Shown here: positions 1 to 7,112 of the stretch, one piece after another
Position numbering within the stretch: position 1 is the stretch's first letter
Layout of the letters: each line of letters opens with the position of its first letter
DNA from: UBA11540 sp003445125
Lineage (GTDB): Bacteria > Bacillota > Clostridia > Oscillospirales > Ruminococcaceae
DNA: 10,189 nucleotides
NCBI GenBank assembly: GCA_937899435.1
Contig: CALBQG010000021.1
Span: forward strand, 1-10,189
Direction: 5' to 3'
Position numbers and translations under genes: made by a program
The notes under the pieces: model-generated
Databases searched by the model: none
The model's input: only the letters and a program-made list of their open reading frames with translations
What the model was told of the DNA's origin: nothing

Positions 1-350
1 CCGGTTTTTCGGGAAATATTGTTTTGAAACTCAGCGAAGGATTGGGAAAGATGTTTTCCAACAGCCTGAAAGCAATCTTCAAAAAGAATTTTATCAGTAT
101 GTTCGGCGCTTTGTGCGTCAAAAAGGGAATTTCGGAATTCAAAAGAGGATTTGATTATACCGAATACGGCGGAGCGATGCTGCTCGGAATTTCCAAACCC
201 GTAATCAAAGCTCACGGAAGCTCGGACGCCAAGGCAATTAAAAACGCCATTCGGCAGGCAAAAATCAGCGTGGACAGCCGAGTGATAGACCATATCTCGG
301 AGATGTTGAACAAAATGAAAGCGGAAACGCAGGTGTCGGCAGATGAATGA
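1..350 (+). CDS. plsX: Phosphate acyltransferase PlsX, C-terminal end (5' partial)
   Basis: PlsX makes acyl-phosphate from acyl-ACP and inorganic phosphate, the first step of the PlsX/PlsY route to phosphatidic acid; it is a peripheral membrane enzyme. Only about the last 115 residues are here. The frame is open from position 3 to the TGA at 348-350. Reading from position 3 gives GFSGNIVLK, the conserved glycine-rich segment of the family, so the gene begins before the window and the TTG at 24 is an internal leucine codon, not a start. Further marks are YTEYGGA followed by the C-terminal block around VIKAHGSSDAKAIKNAI, which is highly characteristic of PlsX. The stop lies inside the first codons of rnc (8-base overlap), which suggests translational coupling. 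In many Firmicutes acpP follows plsX; here rnc follows directly. Identification is by recognised motifs and is firm despite the truncation. Confidence 0.93.
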   Translation, partial: GFSGNIVLKLSEGLGKMFSNSLKAIFKKNFISMFGALCVKKGISEFKRGFDYTEYGGAMLLGISKPVIKAHGSSDAKAIKNAIRQAKISVDSRVIDHISEMLNKMKAETQVSADE

Positions 351-1017
351 TTTGCAGAAAAATATGGGATACACCTTTCGTGATCCCGCACTGCTTCGTA
401 CGGCATTGACACATTCTTCCTATGCCAATGAAACCAAAAAGGGCACAAAATGCAACGAGCGTCTGGAGTTTTTGGGAGATTCCATTCTTTCGGTAATCGT
501 GGCAGAATATCTTTTCAAAACATATCCGAATATGCCGGAGGGCGAATTGACCAAATTACGTGCCGCTCTGGTCTGCGAAAAAAGTCTGGCAGAGTTTTCC
601 GAGGAACTGTCGGTAGGAAAGTTTTTGCTGCTCGGAAATGGGGAAGAAAGCTCCGGCGGAAGAACGCGCCCTTCAATTTTGGCAGACGCGTTCGAGGCAA
701 TTTTGGCAGCTTTATATCTGGATTCCGATATGGAGACCGCCCGTGCGTATGTGCTGAAATTTGTGAAAAAGGCGTTGAGTGTTCGTCAGAACCTGCCGTT
801 CAAGGACTATAAAACGGTACTGCAGGAGATTATTCAGCAAAACAAAGAAGAATCCGTGCGCTATGTGCTGGTAGATGAATACGGTCCGGATCACGACAAG
901 CATTTCGTGGTTGAGGTTCACCTCAACAGCAATATCATCGGACGCGGTGAGGGCAGAAGCAAAAAAGAAGCCGAACAGCACGCTGCAAAAGAAGCCTTGG
1001 AGCTTATGGGACGATGA
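343..1017 (+). CDS. rnc: Ribonuclease III
   Basis: Double-strand-specific endoribonuclease that processes the rRNA precursor and other structured RNAs in the cytoplasm. The product is 224 residues, the usual length. The RNase III signature NERLEFLGDS is at residues 38-47. The expected metal-binding acidic residues are all present: E42 and D46 in the signature, and D115 and E118 in the ADAFEAI helix. A double-stranded RNA-binding domain fills about residues 154-222, ending in the typical lysine/alanine-rich helix (SKKEAEQHAAKEAL). The ATG at 343 is preceded by AGGTG at 331-335 with 7-base spacing, and the N-terminus aligns with the family. The start lies within the plsX end, and the stop overlaps the next start by four bases (ATGA), so translation is probably coupled on both sides. 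Nothing suggests loss of function. Confidence 0.97.
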   Translation: MNDLQKNMGYTFRDPALLRTALTHSSYANETKKGTKCNERLEFLGDSILSVIVAEYLFKTYPNMPEGELTKLRAALVCEKSLAEFSEELSVGKFLLLGNGEESSGGRTRPSILADAFEAILAALYLDSDMETARAYVLKFVKKALSVRQNLPFKDYKTVLQEIIQQNKEESVRYVLVDEYGPDHDKHFVVEVHLNSNIIGRGEGRSKKEAEQHAAKEALELMGR

Positions 1018-2057
1018 GCCACGCAAACGTGTCAATTTTTGTGCCGCACGTCGGTTGCCCGCATCAATGCTCATTTTGCGATCAGCGCTGTATCTCTTCT
1101 GCTTCCTTTGTGCCGGATGCGGCGTTTGTCCGCATCCAATGCCAAAAAGCTTTGGCAGCCTTTTCCGGAGATCCGGCAATGGCGCAGATTGCTTTTTTTG
1201 GCGGCAGCTTCACGGCAATTCCTGAAACGCTGATGACGGAATTGTTGCAAGCTGCGTGTGAGTATGTCGGAGAACACGGATTTGATTCCATCCGCGTTTC
1301 CACGCGTCCGGATGCGATTACCCCGGAAATTTTGAATGTGCTGAAAAAATATCATGTTCGTTCTGTGGAATTGGGTGCGCAATCCATGAATGACCATGTA
1401 TTGGCAATGAATATGCGGGGACATACGGCGCAGGATGTGAAAAAAGCGAGCCAAATGATCCGCGAATCCGGGTTTGAACTCGGTCTTCAGATGATGGTGG
1501 GACTGTACGGAGAAAACGCACCGGAGTCTTTGCTGACCGCAGAGAAGCTTGCCGCCCTATGTCCGGATACCGTACGGATTTATCCGACGGTGGTTCTGAA
1601 AAACACCCGCCTTGCTGAACTGTATGCGGAAGGCAAATACCTCCCGCCATCAACGGAAGAAATTGTGGATGTCTGTGCAGAACTGTTGGATTTTTTTGAA
1701 GAAAAGAACATTTCCGTGATCCGTCTCGGACTGCATGACAGTCCGACTTTGCGTGAGGCAAGAGTGGCGGGCGTGTATCATCCTGCTTTGCGCGAGTTGT
1801 GCGAAGCGCGGAGAATACGGAAAAGAGTGCTTTCTGCATTGGCAGCCTGTCCGCAGGGGAGCTATACGATTTTTGTCTCCAATCGGTATTTATCACAATA
1901 TATCGGTCAAAAGAAGGAAAACTGTGAATTTTTGAAAAGCAAAGGGTATTCTGTGAGTTTTGTCCCGGATCCGATGGTAAAAAAACGTGATTTTGCTTTG
2001 AAGAAAGGAGAGCGTCCGCATGAATCAATTGAAATCCTTGGAAATGCAGGGCTTTAA
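1014..2057 (+). CDS. Elp3-like radical SAM protein of unknown function
   Basis: A 347-residue radical SAM enzyme. The [4Fe-4S]-binding CX3CX2C motif is C15, C19 and C22 in VGCPHQCSFCDQ; the glycine-rich SAM-binding element GGSF is at 63-66, and VSTRPDAI and ELGAQSMND follow, as in the Elp3/COG1243-type fold. Elp3 proper installs a carboxymethyl group on tRNA wobble uridine and carries a C-terminal GNAT acetyltransferase domain; this protein is too short for one, so a histone acetyltransferase label would mislead. The C-terminal part contains SQYIGQKKENCEFL (about 294-307), which resembles the I-G-x-x-G core of a KH RNA-binding domain; that reading is tentative. The ATG overlaps the rnc stop by four bases with only a weak GGAG at 999-1002, so coupling is likely. 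Its last 38 bases overlap the start of smc. Family membership is confident; the substrate is unknown, with RNA modification the best guess. Confidence 0.85.
   Translation: MSHANVSIFVPHVGCPHQCSFCDQRCISSASFVPDAAFVRIQCQKALAAFSGDPAMAQIAFFGGSFTAIPETLMTELLQAACEYVGEHGFDSIRVSTRPDAITPEILNVLKKYHVRSVELGAQSMNDHVLAMNMRGHTAQDVKKASQMIRESGFELGLQMMVGLYGENAPESLLTAEKLAALCPDTVRIYPTVVLKNTRLAELYAEGKYLPPSTEEIVDVCAELLDFFEEKNISVIRLGLHDSPTLREARVAGVYHPALRELCEARRIRKRVLSALAACPQGSYTIFVSNRYLSQYIGQKKENCEFLKSKGYSVSFVPDPMVKKRDFALKKGERPHESIEILGNAGL
2004..2010 (+). promoter_or_regulatory. Ribosome binding site of smc inside the radical SAM gene
   Basis: AAAGGAG lies 9 bases before the ATG at 2020 and is a near-perfect Shine-Dalgarno sequence. 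It sits within the last codons of the radical SAM gene, so smc translation starts while the upstream frame is still being read, about 38 bases before its stop. It fixes the smc start. Confidence 0.85.
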
Positions 2058-5000
2058 GTCGTTTCCCGATAAAACACGCTTGACTTTCGGCAAGGGAATT
2101 ACTGCAGTGGTCGGTCCGAACGGAAGCGGAAAAAGCAATATCAGCGATGCCGTGCGTTGGGTGTTGGGGGAGCAATCCATCAAAACTTTGCGCGGAAGCA
2201 AAATGGAAGATGTGATTTTCAACGGTACCGTCAATCGGAAGCCGGTCGGTTTTGCACAGGTTTCGCTGACCATCGACAATCAGAACCGTTCCTACGACGT
2301 AGATGCGGATGAAGTGGTCATTACAAGGCGTTTGTACCGTTCGGGAGAAAGTGAGTATCGGATCAATAATGCCGCTGTTCGTTTGAAGGACATCCATGAA
2401 ATGTTCATGGACACCGGTCTCGGACGTGACGGCTATTCGATGATCGGACAGGGAAAAATCTCGGAAATCGTCTCCGCGAAACCGATTCAACGCCGTGAAA
2501 TTTTTGAGGAAGCCGCGGGGATTTCCAAGTTCCGCTATAAAAAAGAGGACGCGGAGCGCAGACTGGCGGCTTCGGAAGAGAATATTATACGCCTTTTGGA
2601 TATTCTGTCCGAACTGGAAGAACGCGTCGGACCTTTGGAGGAACAAAGCAAAAAGGCGAAAAAGTATTTGGAACTGATGCAGGTAAAAAAAGAGTTGGAG
2701 GTTTCTCTTTGGATACATAGATTGAATTCTTCCAACAATCGTATGAAAGAACACGAAGACAAGATTTTTGCGGTGAACGCCGATTATGAGGCATTGCAGC
2801 AAAAATTGGAAAATATTGAACAGGAGGTCAATGCCCTCTACGCGGATATGCAGAAAAAAAACGTGGATGCCGACAATTGCCGCCGTGAGACCGCAGAAAT
2901 CGAAGAAAAAATTTCTCAGACACGGGCGGATATCGCTGTTTTGAATAACGATATTGTGCATTGCCGCGAAGCCATTCAAAAGGCAGAAGAACAGTTGCGC
3001 GGATTGACAGATTCCGATCTCCGCGAGGAGATGGAGTCTGTGAACCGTGATATTTCCGAAAATCAAAGACGGAAATCGGAAATTGAGGAAAAAATCGCTG
3101 CGTTGCGGGAAAAGTCTGAACACAGCGATACCGAAAGCCGTACTACGGACGAAAAAGCAACGGAATTGAACCGTAAGCTCAATCAACTTTATAATGAACG
3201 TTCCGGTGTTCAACTGCGTCTTGCCTCGGGAAAGACGTTGGCAGAGCAGCTTTTCGTGCAGGTACAAAATGGGAAAGCGCTTCTTAAGGAGAAAAAAGAG
3301 CACTTGGATTCTTTGTCTGCGGAGACGCAGGAGTGCCGCGAGCTTGTGGAGGCAATACAGGAAAAACTCAAGGAACTGACGAATATGCAGCAAGGGTATC
3401 AGATGAAAATCTCTACCTTGAACGAAAAGTTTCAAAAGCGCCGCGAGGCAGTACAGCAGGCACTGCGAGCCGTGAATGAAACCGAACAGCGAATCGGCAT
3501 CCTGAAGGATCTTGAACGCAATATGGACGGCTTCTCCGGAAGCGTAAAGGCGGTTATCAGACAGGAAAAAGAAGGAGCGCTGCGCGGAATAAAAGGTTCC
3601 GTGGCACAGCTGATCCGTGTGGAATCCGAGATTGCCACCGCCATAGAAACCGCTTTGGGCGCCGCGATGCAGAATATTGTCGTTGAGGATGAAAATGCCG
3701 CAAAAGCCGCCATCAATTATCTGAAACGAAACAATATCGGGCGCGCAACGTTTTTGCCGTTGACATCGGTGCGCGGAAATTTGCTCAATGAAAAAGAAGC
3801 GGCGGATTCCATGGGTTATGTGGGCATCGCCAGCGAGTTGGTGTCCTGTGATGAAATGTACCGCCCGATCATTCGCTCTTTGCTTGGCAGAACAGTTTTG
3901 GTGCAGGATCTGGACAATGCTGTGTCCATGGCAAAAAAATGCCAATATAAATTCCGCATCGTGACTCTGGACGGGCAGGTAGTCAATGCGGGAGGTTCGA
4001 TGACCGGCGGCTCCGCACAGCGAAGCGCCGGAATACTCAGCCGTGCGGATGAAATCAATCGATTGACCGAGAAACTTCAAACCCTGCAAAAGGAACTTTC
4101 GTCTGCAAAGACGGCGGAAGAGTCCGCAAAGGCAGAACTGGACAAATTCAGCGCACAGCAGGATGGTCTTCTCGCCGAGATCAATACGGCACGCCGCGAT
4201 GAGGCGGCATATACCGCCGAATATAACCACCTTCAAAAGCAACAGCAGGATCTTCGGGACGAAACAAAAACGCAGGAGAAAAATCTGTCTGCGCTTTCGG
4301 AGCGTCTGTCTTCCTGGGAAAAAGAGGAGCATGAGCTGAACGAGAATTTCCAATGCACCGGCAAAGAAATTTCGGAAATCGAAGCACAGTTGTCGGCGGT
4401 TTCCGAGGAAGCCGAGCGCGTTGTCGCCGAAAAGAAACGGTTGTCCGATCAAGTGGCATCTCTGAATCTTGAAAAGCTTTCCTGTGACAAAGACGAACAA
4501 CTGCTGCGGGAAAAAATCGCGCATCTGACGATTTCCAAGGAAAATGTTCGGAACCGTCGGGAAGAACTTGAGACAGAGATCGGTTCTCAAAAACAAAAGA
4601 TCGATGCTTTGACTGCACAGGTTTTGGAAAATGAAACCAAAGAGTCGGAGCTTTCCGCACAAACTGCACGTTTTGCCGAAGAAATTCGCAAAAATCAGGA
4701 CGAACGGCAATTGCTGGAACAGAAAACCGTACAGCTGCGGGCAGGAGAAAAAGACGTTCTTTCGCGGCGCGAGACACTTTCGGGCGAGCTGGCGCGTCTG
4801 GAAGAACGCAAGAGTTCCTTGCAAGCGGCATATGATAAAATGATCGCTTCTCTTTGGGATGAATATGAGCTGACACGTTCTCAGGCGGAAACCATTGCAA
4901 AACCCGTGGAGGATGAGAATAAAACATCCACGGAGCTAAACGGCTGTAAAAATAAAATTCGAGCGCTCGGGAATGTGAACGTGGACGCGATTGAAGAATA

Positions 5001-5589
5001 TAAAGAGGTGTCCGAAAGATACACATTTTTGAAAACTCAGCTTGCGGATGTTGAAAAATCAAAATCCGAACTGAAAAAGCTGATTTTCGAAGTGACGGAA
5101 AAAATGCGGTCGCAATTTTCAGAAAAGTTTGAAAAAATCAACCACAGTTTCAAGACGATTTTTTCACAGCTGTTTGAAGGCGGTCAGGGCGAATTGCAGC
5201 TGGTGGAAAATGAAGACATTCTGGAATGCGGTATTGATATCAAAGTGCAGCCTCCGGGAAAAATCATCAAGAATATTGCGGCTCTTTCCGGCGGCGAGCA
5301 GTCGATGATTGCCATTGCCATTTATTTTGCGATTCTGACCGTGAACCCCTCGCCGTTTTGCATTCTCGATGAGATTGAAGCGGCATTGGATGATGTGAAT
5401 GTCGCACGGTATGCGGCGTATTTGCGGCGCATGAGTGAGAAAACGCAATTTATTGCCATTACGCACCGCCGTGGTACCATGGAAGAAGCAGATATTCTGT
5501 ACGGCGTGACCATGCAGGACGAGGGCGTGTCCAAGGTGCTGGAGCTGAATGTTTCGGAATTGGAATCCAAAATGGGAAAAATAGGATAA
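2020..5589 (+). CDS. smc: Chromosome partition protein SMC
   Basis: ATPase of the bacterial condensin (SMC-ScpAB), which loads near ParB sites, extrudes DNA loops and resolves sister origins. The 1189-residue length is normal for SMC. The layout is complete: N-terminal head with Walker A GPNGSGKSN (32-40) and Q-loop glutamine Q144; a first long charged coiled-coil arm, about 170-500; a hinge, about 515-665, ending in the glycine motif NAGGSMTGGS (656-665); a second coiled-coil arm, about 670-1020; and a C-terminal head with signature LSGGEQ (1089-1094), Walker B ILDE with catalytic E1118, and D-loop AALDD (1121-1125). The ATG has a strong AAAGGAG 9 bases upstream, and MNQLKSLEMQGFKSF matches the family N-terminus. 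Codons 1-935 contain no TTA, CTA or TCA, which leaves a very long antisense open frame. The stop is part of the ftsY ribosome binding site. scpA and scpB are not in this window. Confidence 0.98.
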   Translation: MNQLKSLEMQGFKSFPDKTRLTFGKGITAVVGPNGSGKSNISDAVRWVLGEQSIKTLRGSKMEDVIFNGTVNRKPVGFAQVSLTIDNQNRSYDVDADEVVITRRLYRSGESEYRINNAAVRLKDIHEMFMDTGLGRDGYSMIGQGKISEIVSAKPIQRREIFEEAAGISKFRYKKEDAERRLAASEENIIRLLDILSELEERVGPLEEQSKKAKKYLELMQVKKELEVSLWIHRLNSSNNRMKEHEDKIFAVNADYEALQQKLENIEQEVNALYADMQKKNVDADNCRRETAEIEEKISQTRADIAVLNNDIVHCREAIQKAEEQLRGLTDSDLREEMESVNRDISENQRRKSEIEEKIAALREKSEHSDTESRTTDEKATELNRKLNQLYNERSGVQLRLASGKTLAEQLFVQVQNGKALLKEKKEHLDSLSAETQECRELVEAIQEKLKELTNMQQGYQMKISTLNEKFQKRREAVQQALRAVNETEQRIGILKDLERNMDGFSGSVKAVIRQEKEGALRGIKGSVAQLIRVESEIATAIETALGAAMQNIVVEDENAAKAAINYLKRNNIGRATFLPLTSVRGNLLNEKEAADSMGYVGIASELVSCDEMYRPIIRSLLGRTVLVQDLDNAVSMAKKCQYKFRIVTLDGQVVNAGGSMTGGSAQRSAGILSRADEINRLTEKLQTLQKELSSAKTAEESAKAELDKFSAQQDGLLAEINTARRDEAAYTAEYNHLQKQQQDLRDETKTQEKNLSALSERLSSWEKEEHELNENFQCTGKEISEIEAQLSAVSEEAERVVAEKKRLSDQVASLNLEKLSCDKDEQLLREKIAHLTISKENVRNRREELETEIGSQKQKIDALTAQVLENETKESELSAQTARFAEEIRKNQDERQLLEQKTVQLRAGEKDVLSRRETLSGELARLEERKSSLQAAYDKMIASLWDEYELTRSQAETIAKPVEDENKTSTELNGCKNKIRALGNVNVDAIEEYKEVSERYTFLKTQLADVEKSKSELKKLIFEVTEKMRSQFSEKFEKINHSFKTIFSQLFEGGQGELQLVENEDILECGIDIKVQPPGKIIKNIAALSGGEQSMIAIAIYFAILTVNPSPFCILDEIEAALDDVNVARYAAYLRRMSEKTQFIAITHRRGTMEEADILYGVTMQDEGVSKVLELNVSELESKMGKIG

Positions 5590-5594
5590 AGGAG
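5588..5594 (+). promoter_or_regulatory. Ribosome binding site of ftsY, nested in the smc stop codon
   Basis: AAAGGAG is 7 bases before the ATG at 5602. Its first two bases are the last two of the smc stop TAA (5587-5589), giving TAAAGGAG. A terminating ribosome sits exactly on the next initiation site, which favours coupled translation of smc and ftsY. The same arrangement recurs at rsfS. Confidence 0.85.
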
Positions 5595-5601
5595 AAGGAT
5601 T

Positions 5602-6507
5602 ATGGGCTTTTTTGCCAAGATAAAGGCGGGATTGCAAAAGACAAAGGATTCTTTTGTGAAGCAAGTGGAATGCGTGTTCAATTCTTTCACGAAAATTGAT
5701 GAAGAACTTTTCGAGGAACTGGAAGAATTATTGATTACCGCCGATGTCGGCGTGACCACCACAGAGAAAATTTGTGCCCGTCTGCGCGAGGAAATCAAAA
5801 AAAAGGGAATTACCGATCCGTCGCAGATCAAAGGATTACTGAAGGAAATTGTGGCGGAAATGATGGATGGGGATTGTGCGCTGAAAATCGGCACAAAGCC
5901 GTCGGTAATCATGGTTATCGGGGTCAACGGTGTCGGAAAAACGACAACTATCGGAAAAATGGCACATTACCTGACGCAAAACGGCAAAAAAGTGCTGCTC
6001 GGCGCGGCGGATACGTTCCGCGCGGCGGCAATCGATCAGCTGCAGATCTGGGCAGATCGCAGCGGTGTGAAAATGGTTCGCCACAGCGAAGGCTCCGATC
6101 CTGCAGCGGTGGTGTTCGACGCGGTTTCTGCTGCCAAAGCACGGGATATTGACGTGGTGATTTGCGATACTGCGGGACGGTTGCACAACAAAAAGCATCT
6201 GATGGATGAGCTTTCAAAAATCAAACGGGTGATTGAACGGGAAGCGGAAGGCTGCGATGTGGAGGTTTTACTGGTTCTTGACGCAACCACAGGGCAGAAC
6301 GGCGTCAGCCAGGCAAAACAGTTTGCTCTTTCCTCCGGTATTACCGGCATCGTGCTGACAAAACTTGACGGCACCGCAAAAGGCGGTGTGGTGATTTCAA
6401 TCAAAGACGAACTGAATATTCCGATCAAATTTATCGGTGTCGGAGAGGGCATTGACGATCTTCAGCCTTTCAATCCACAGGAATTTGCCGAGGCTTTGTT
6501 TGAGTGA
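5602..6507 (+). CDS. ftsY: Signal recognition particle receptor FtsY
   Basis: SRP-type GTPase that pairs with Ffh at the membrane and hands translating ribosomes to the Sec translocon. The 301 residues comprise an N domain (about 1-85, helical) and a G domain: P-loop GVNGVGKT (107-114), DTFRAAA (137-143), G3 DTAGR (189-193), guanine-specificity TKLDG followed by TAKGG (253-262), and the closing GVGEGIDDLQPF block (279-290). The long acidic A domain of E. coli FtsY is absent, as is normal in Gram-positive bacteria; the amphipathic start MGFFAKIKAGLQKTK probably provides membrane contact. The start is fixed by AAAGGAG nested in the smc stop, 12 bases after the smc gene. The smc-ftsY pairing is conserved in Firmicutes. 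A run of eight A followed by GGG at 5797-5807 lies in the N domain. FtsY is preferred over Ffh because of the length, the lack of an M domain and the DTFRAAA and GVGEGIDDL context. Confidence 0.96.
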   Translation: MGFFAKIKAGLQKTKDSFVKQVECVFNSFTKIDEELFEELEELLITADVGVTTTEKICARLREEIKKKGITDPSQIKGLLKEIVAEMMDGDCALKIGTKPSVIMVIGVNGVGKTTTIGKMAHYLTQNGKKVLLGAADTFRAAAIDQLQIWADRSGVKMVRHSEGSDPAAVVFDAVSAAKARDIDVVICDTAGRLHNKKHLMDELSKIKRVIEREAEGCDVEVLLVLDATTGQNGVSQAKQFALSSGITGIVLTKLDGTAKGGVVISIKDELNIPIKFIGVGEGIDDLQPFNPQEFAEALFE

Positions 6508-6512
6508 TTGCT

Positions 6513-7112
6513 ATGAAAAGAATTGTGGTTGCTACAAAAAATCAGGGAAAACTCAAGGAACTGCGTGCGCTGATGGCGCATATGCCGGTTGAAGTGGTTT
6601 CTATGCAGGAGGTTTGTCCGAATCTTGAAATCGAAGAGACGGGAAAAGCCTTTATGGATAACGCGCGGCTGAAGGCGAGGGCAGTGTTTGAACAAACGGG
6701 ATTAACCTGTGTTGCCGATGACTCCGGACTGGAAGTCGCGGCGTTGAACGGACGCCCGGGCGTGTATTCCGCGCGCTATTGCGGGGAAGATGCCGGTTAT
6801 GACGTGAAAATTTCGTCGCTGTTAAAAGAATTGCAGGACAAAACCGATCGTTCGGCACGATATGTTTGTGCGATTTGCTGCCTTGCGGCGCTCGACGGTA
6901 CGGAAATTCAGGCAACCGGGGTAATGAACGGCGAAATCGGTACAGAATGCCGAGGGGAAAACGGCTTCGGCTATGATCCGGTGTTTTATGTCGAGGGTCG
7001 CTCTGTGGCTGAAATGACCGATGAAGAAAAAAATGCAATCAGCCACCGAGGAAAAGCAATGCGTGAGTTTATACGAAAATTTGAATTTTTTTGCAGGGAG
7101 AATATAGAATGA
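6513..7112 (+). CDS. rdgB: XTP/dITP pyrophosphatase, RdgB/HAM1 family
   Basis: Hydrolyses the non-canonical nucleotides XTP, dITP and ITP to monophosphates plus pyrophosphate, keeping deaminated purines out of DNA and RNA; cytoplasmic. Counted from the ATG at 6513 the protein has 199 residues, typical for the family. Visible motifs: the N-terminal substrate loop VATKNQGK (6-13), DDSGLEV with D69/D70 (69-75), RPGVYSARY (81-89), GENGFGYDPVF (148-158) and the signature SHRGKA (177-182). A GTG at 6504 overlaps the ftsY stop (GTGA) and would add three residues, with GAGG at 6490-6493 upstream. I prefer 6513 because MKRIVVATKNQGK matches the family start, but 6504 remains possible. The stop overlaps the yhbY start by four bases. 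The symbol follows E. coli usage; B. subtilis calls the homologue YsnA. The gene joins the rnc-smc-ftsY block to the yhbY-nadD-rsfS block. Confidence 0.95.
   Translation: MKRIVVATKNQGKLKELRALMAHMPVEVVSMQEVCPNLEIEETGKAFMDNARLKARAVFEQTGLTCVADDSGLEVAALNGRPGVYSARYCGEDAGYDVKISSLLKELQDKTDRSARYVCAICCLAALDGTEIQATGVMNGEIGTECRGENGFGYDPVFYVEGRSVAEMTDEEKNAISHRGKAMREFIRKFEFFCRENIE
7095..7100 (+). promoter_or_regulatory. Ribosome binding site that sets the yhbY start
   Basis: AGGGAG lies 8 bases before the ATG at 7109. It supports that ATG over the in-frame TTG at 7091, which would place the Shine-Dalgarno sequence inside the coding region and add six residues not typical of the family. Confidence 0.75.

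Noticed and set aside
24..350. A complete small protein starting at the TTG at 24.
   Set aside because: The frame is open upstream to position 3 and encodes the conserved PlsX glycine-rich segment, so this is the end of a longer gene.
406..411. Perfect TTGACA -35 hexamer inside rnc.
   Set aside because: No acceptable -10 hexamer 16-18 bases downstream, and no gene for it to drive.
875..1225. Overlapping + strand frame of 116 codons across the rnc-radical SAM junction.
   Set aside because: It lies out of frame within two well-supported genes, has no ribosome binding site and no recognisable motif.
3166..3195. Promoter-like TTGAAC - 18 bases - TATAAT inside smc.
   Set aside because: It lies deep in the coiled-coil coding region with no gene start downstream for more than 2 kb on this strand; an AT-rich match by chance is the simplest explanation.
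1318..4824. A 1168-codon open frame on the minus strand, antisense to the radical SAM gene and smc.
   Set aside because: It is codon-aligned with smc and stays open because smc avoids TTA, CTA and TCA. The translation is rich in F, L, C, H and R with no recognisable domain, crosses two real genes, and starts at a TTG. It is a shadow.
5560..5587. Possible promoter TTGGAA - 16 bases - TAGGAT just before ftsY.
   Set aside because: The -10 matches consensus at only 4 of 6 positions and the implied start would fall on the ribosome binding site, leaving almost no leader.
5797..5807. Run of eight A followed by GGG in ftsY, a possible slippage or programmed frameshift site; a similar run of eight A is in smc at 2854-2861.
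   Set aside because: The -1 frame after the ftsY run reads on to about 6152 but has no recognisable product, there is no obvious stimulatory structure, and AAA lysine codons easily produce such runs.
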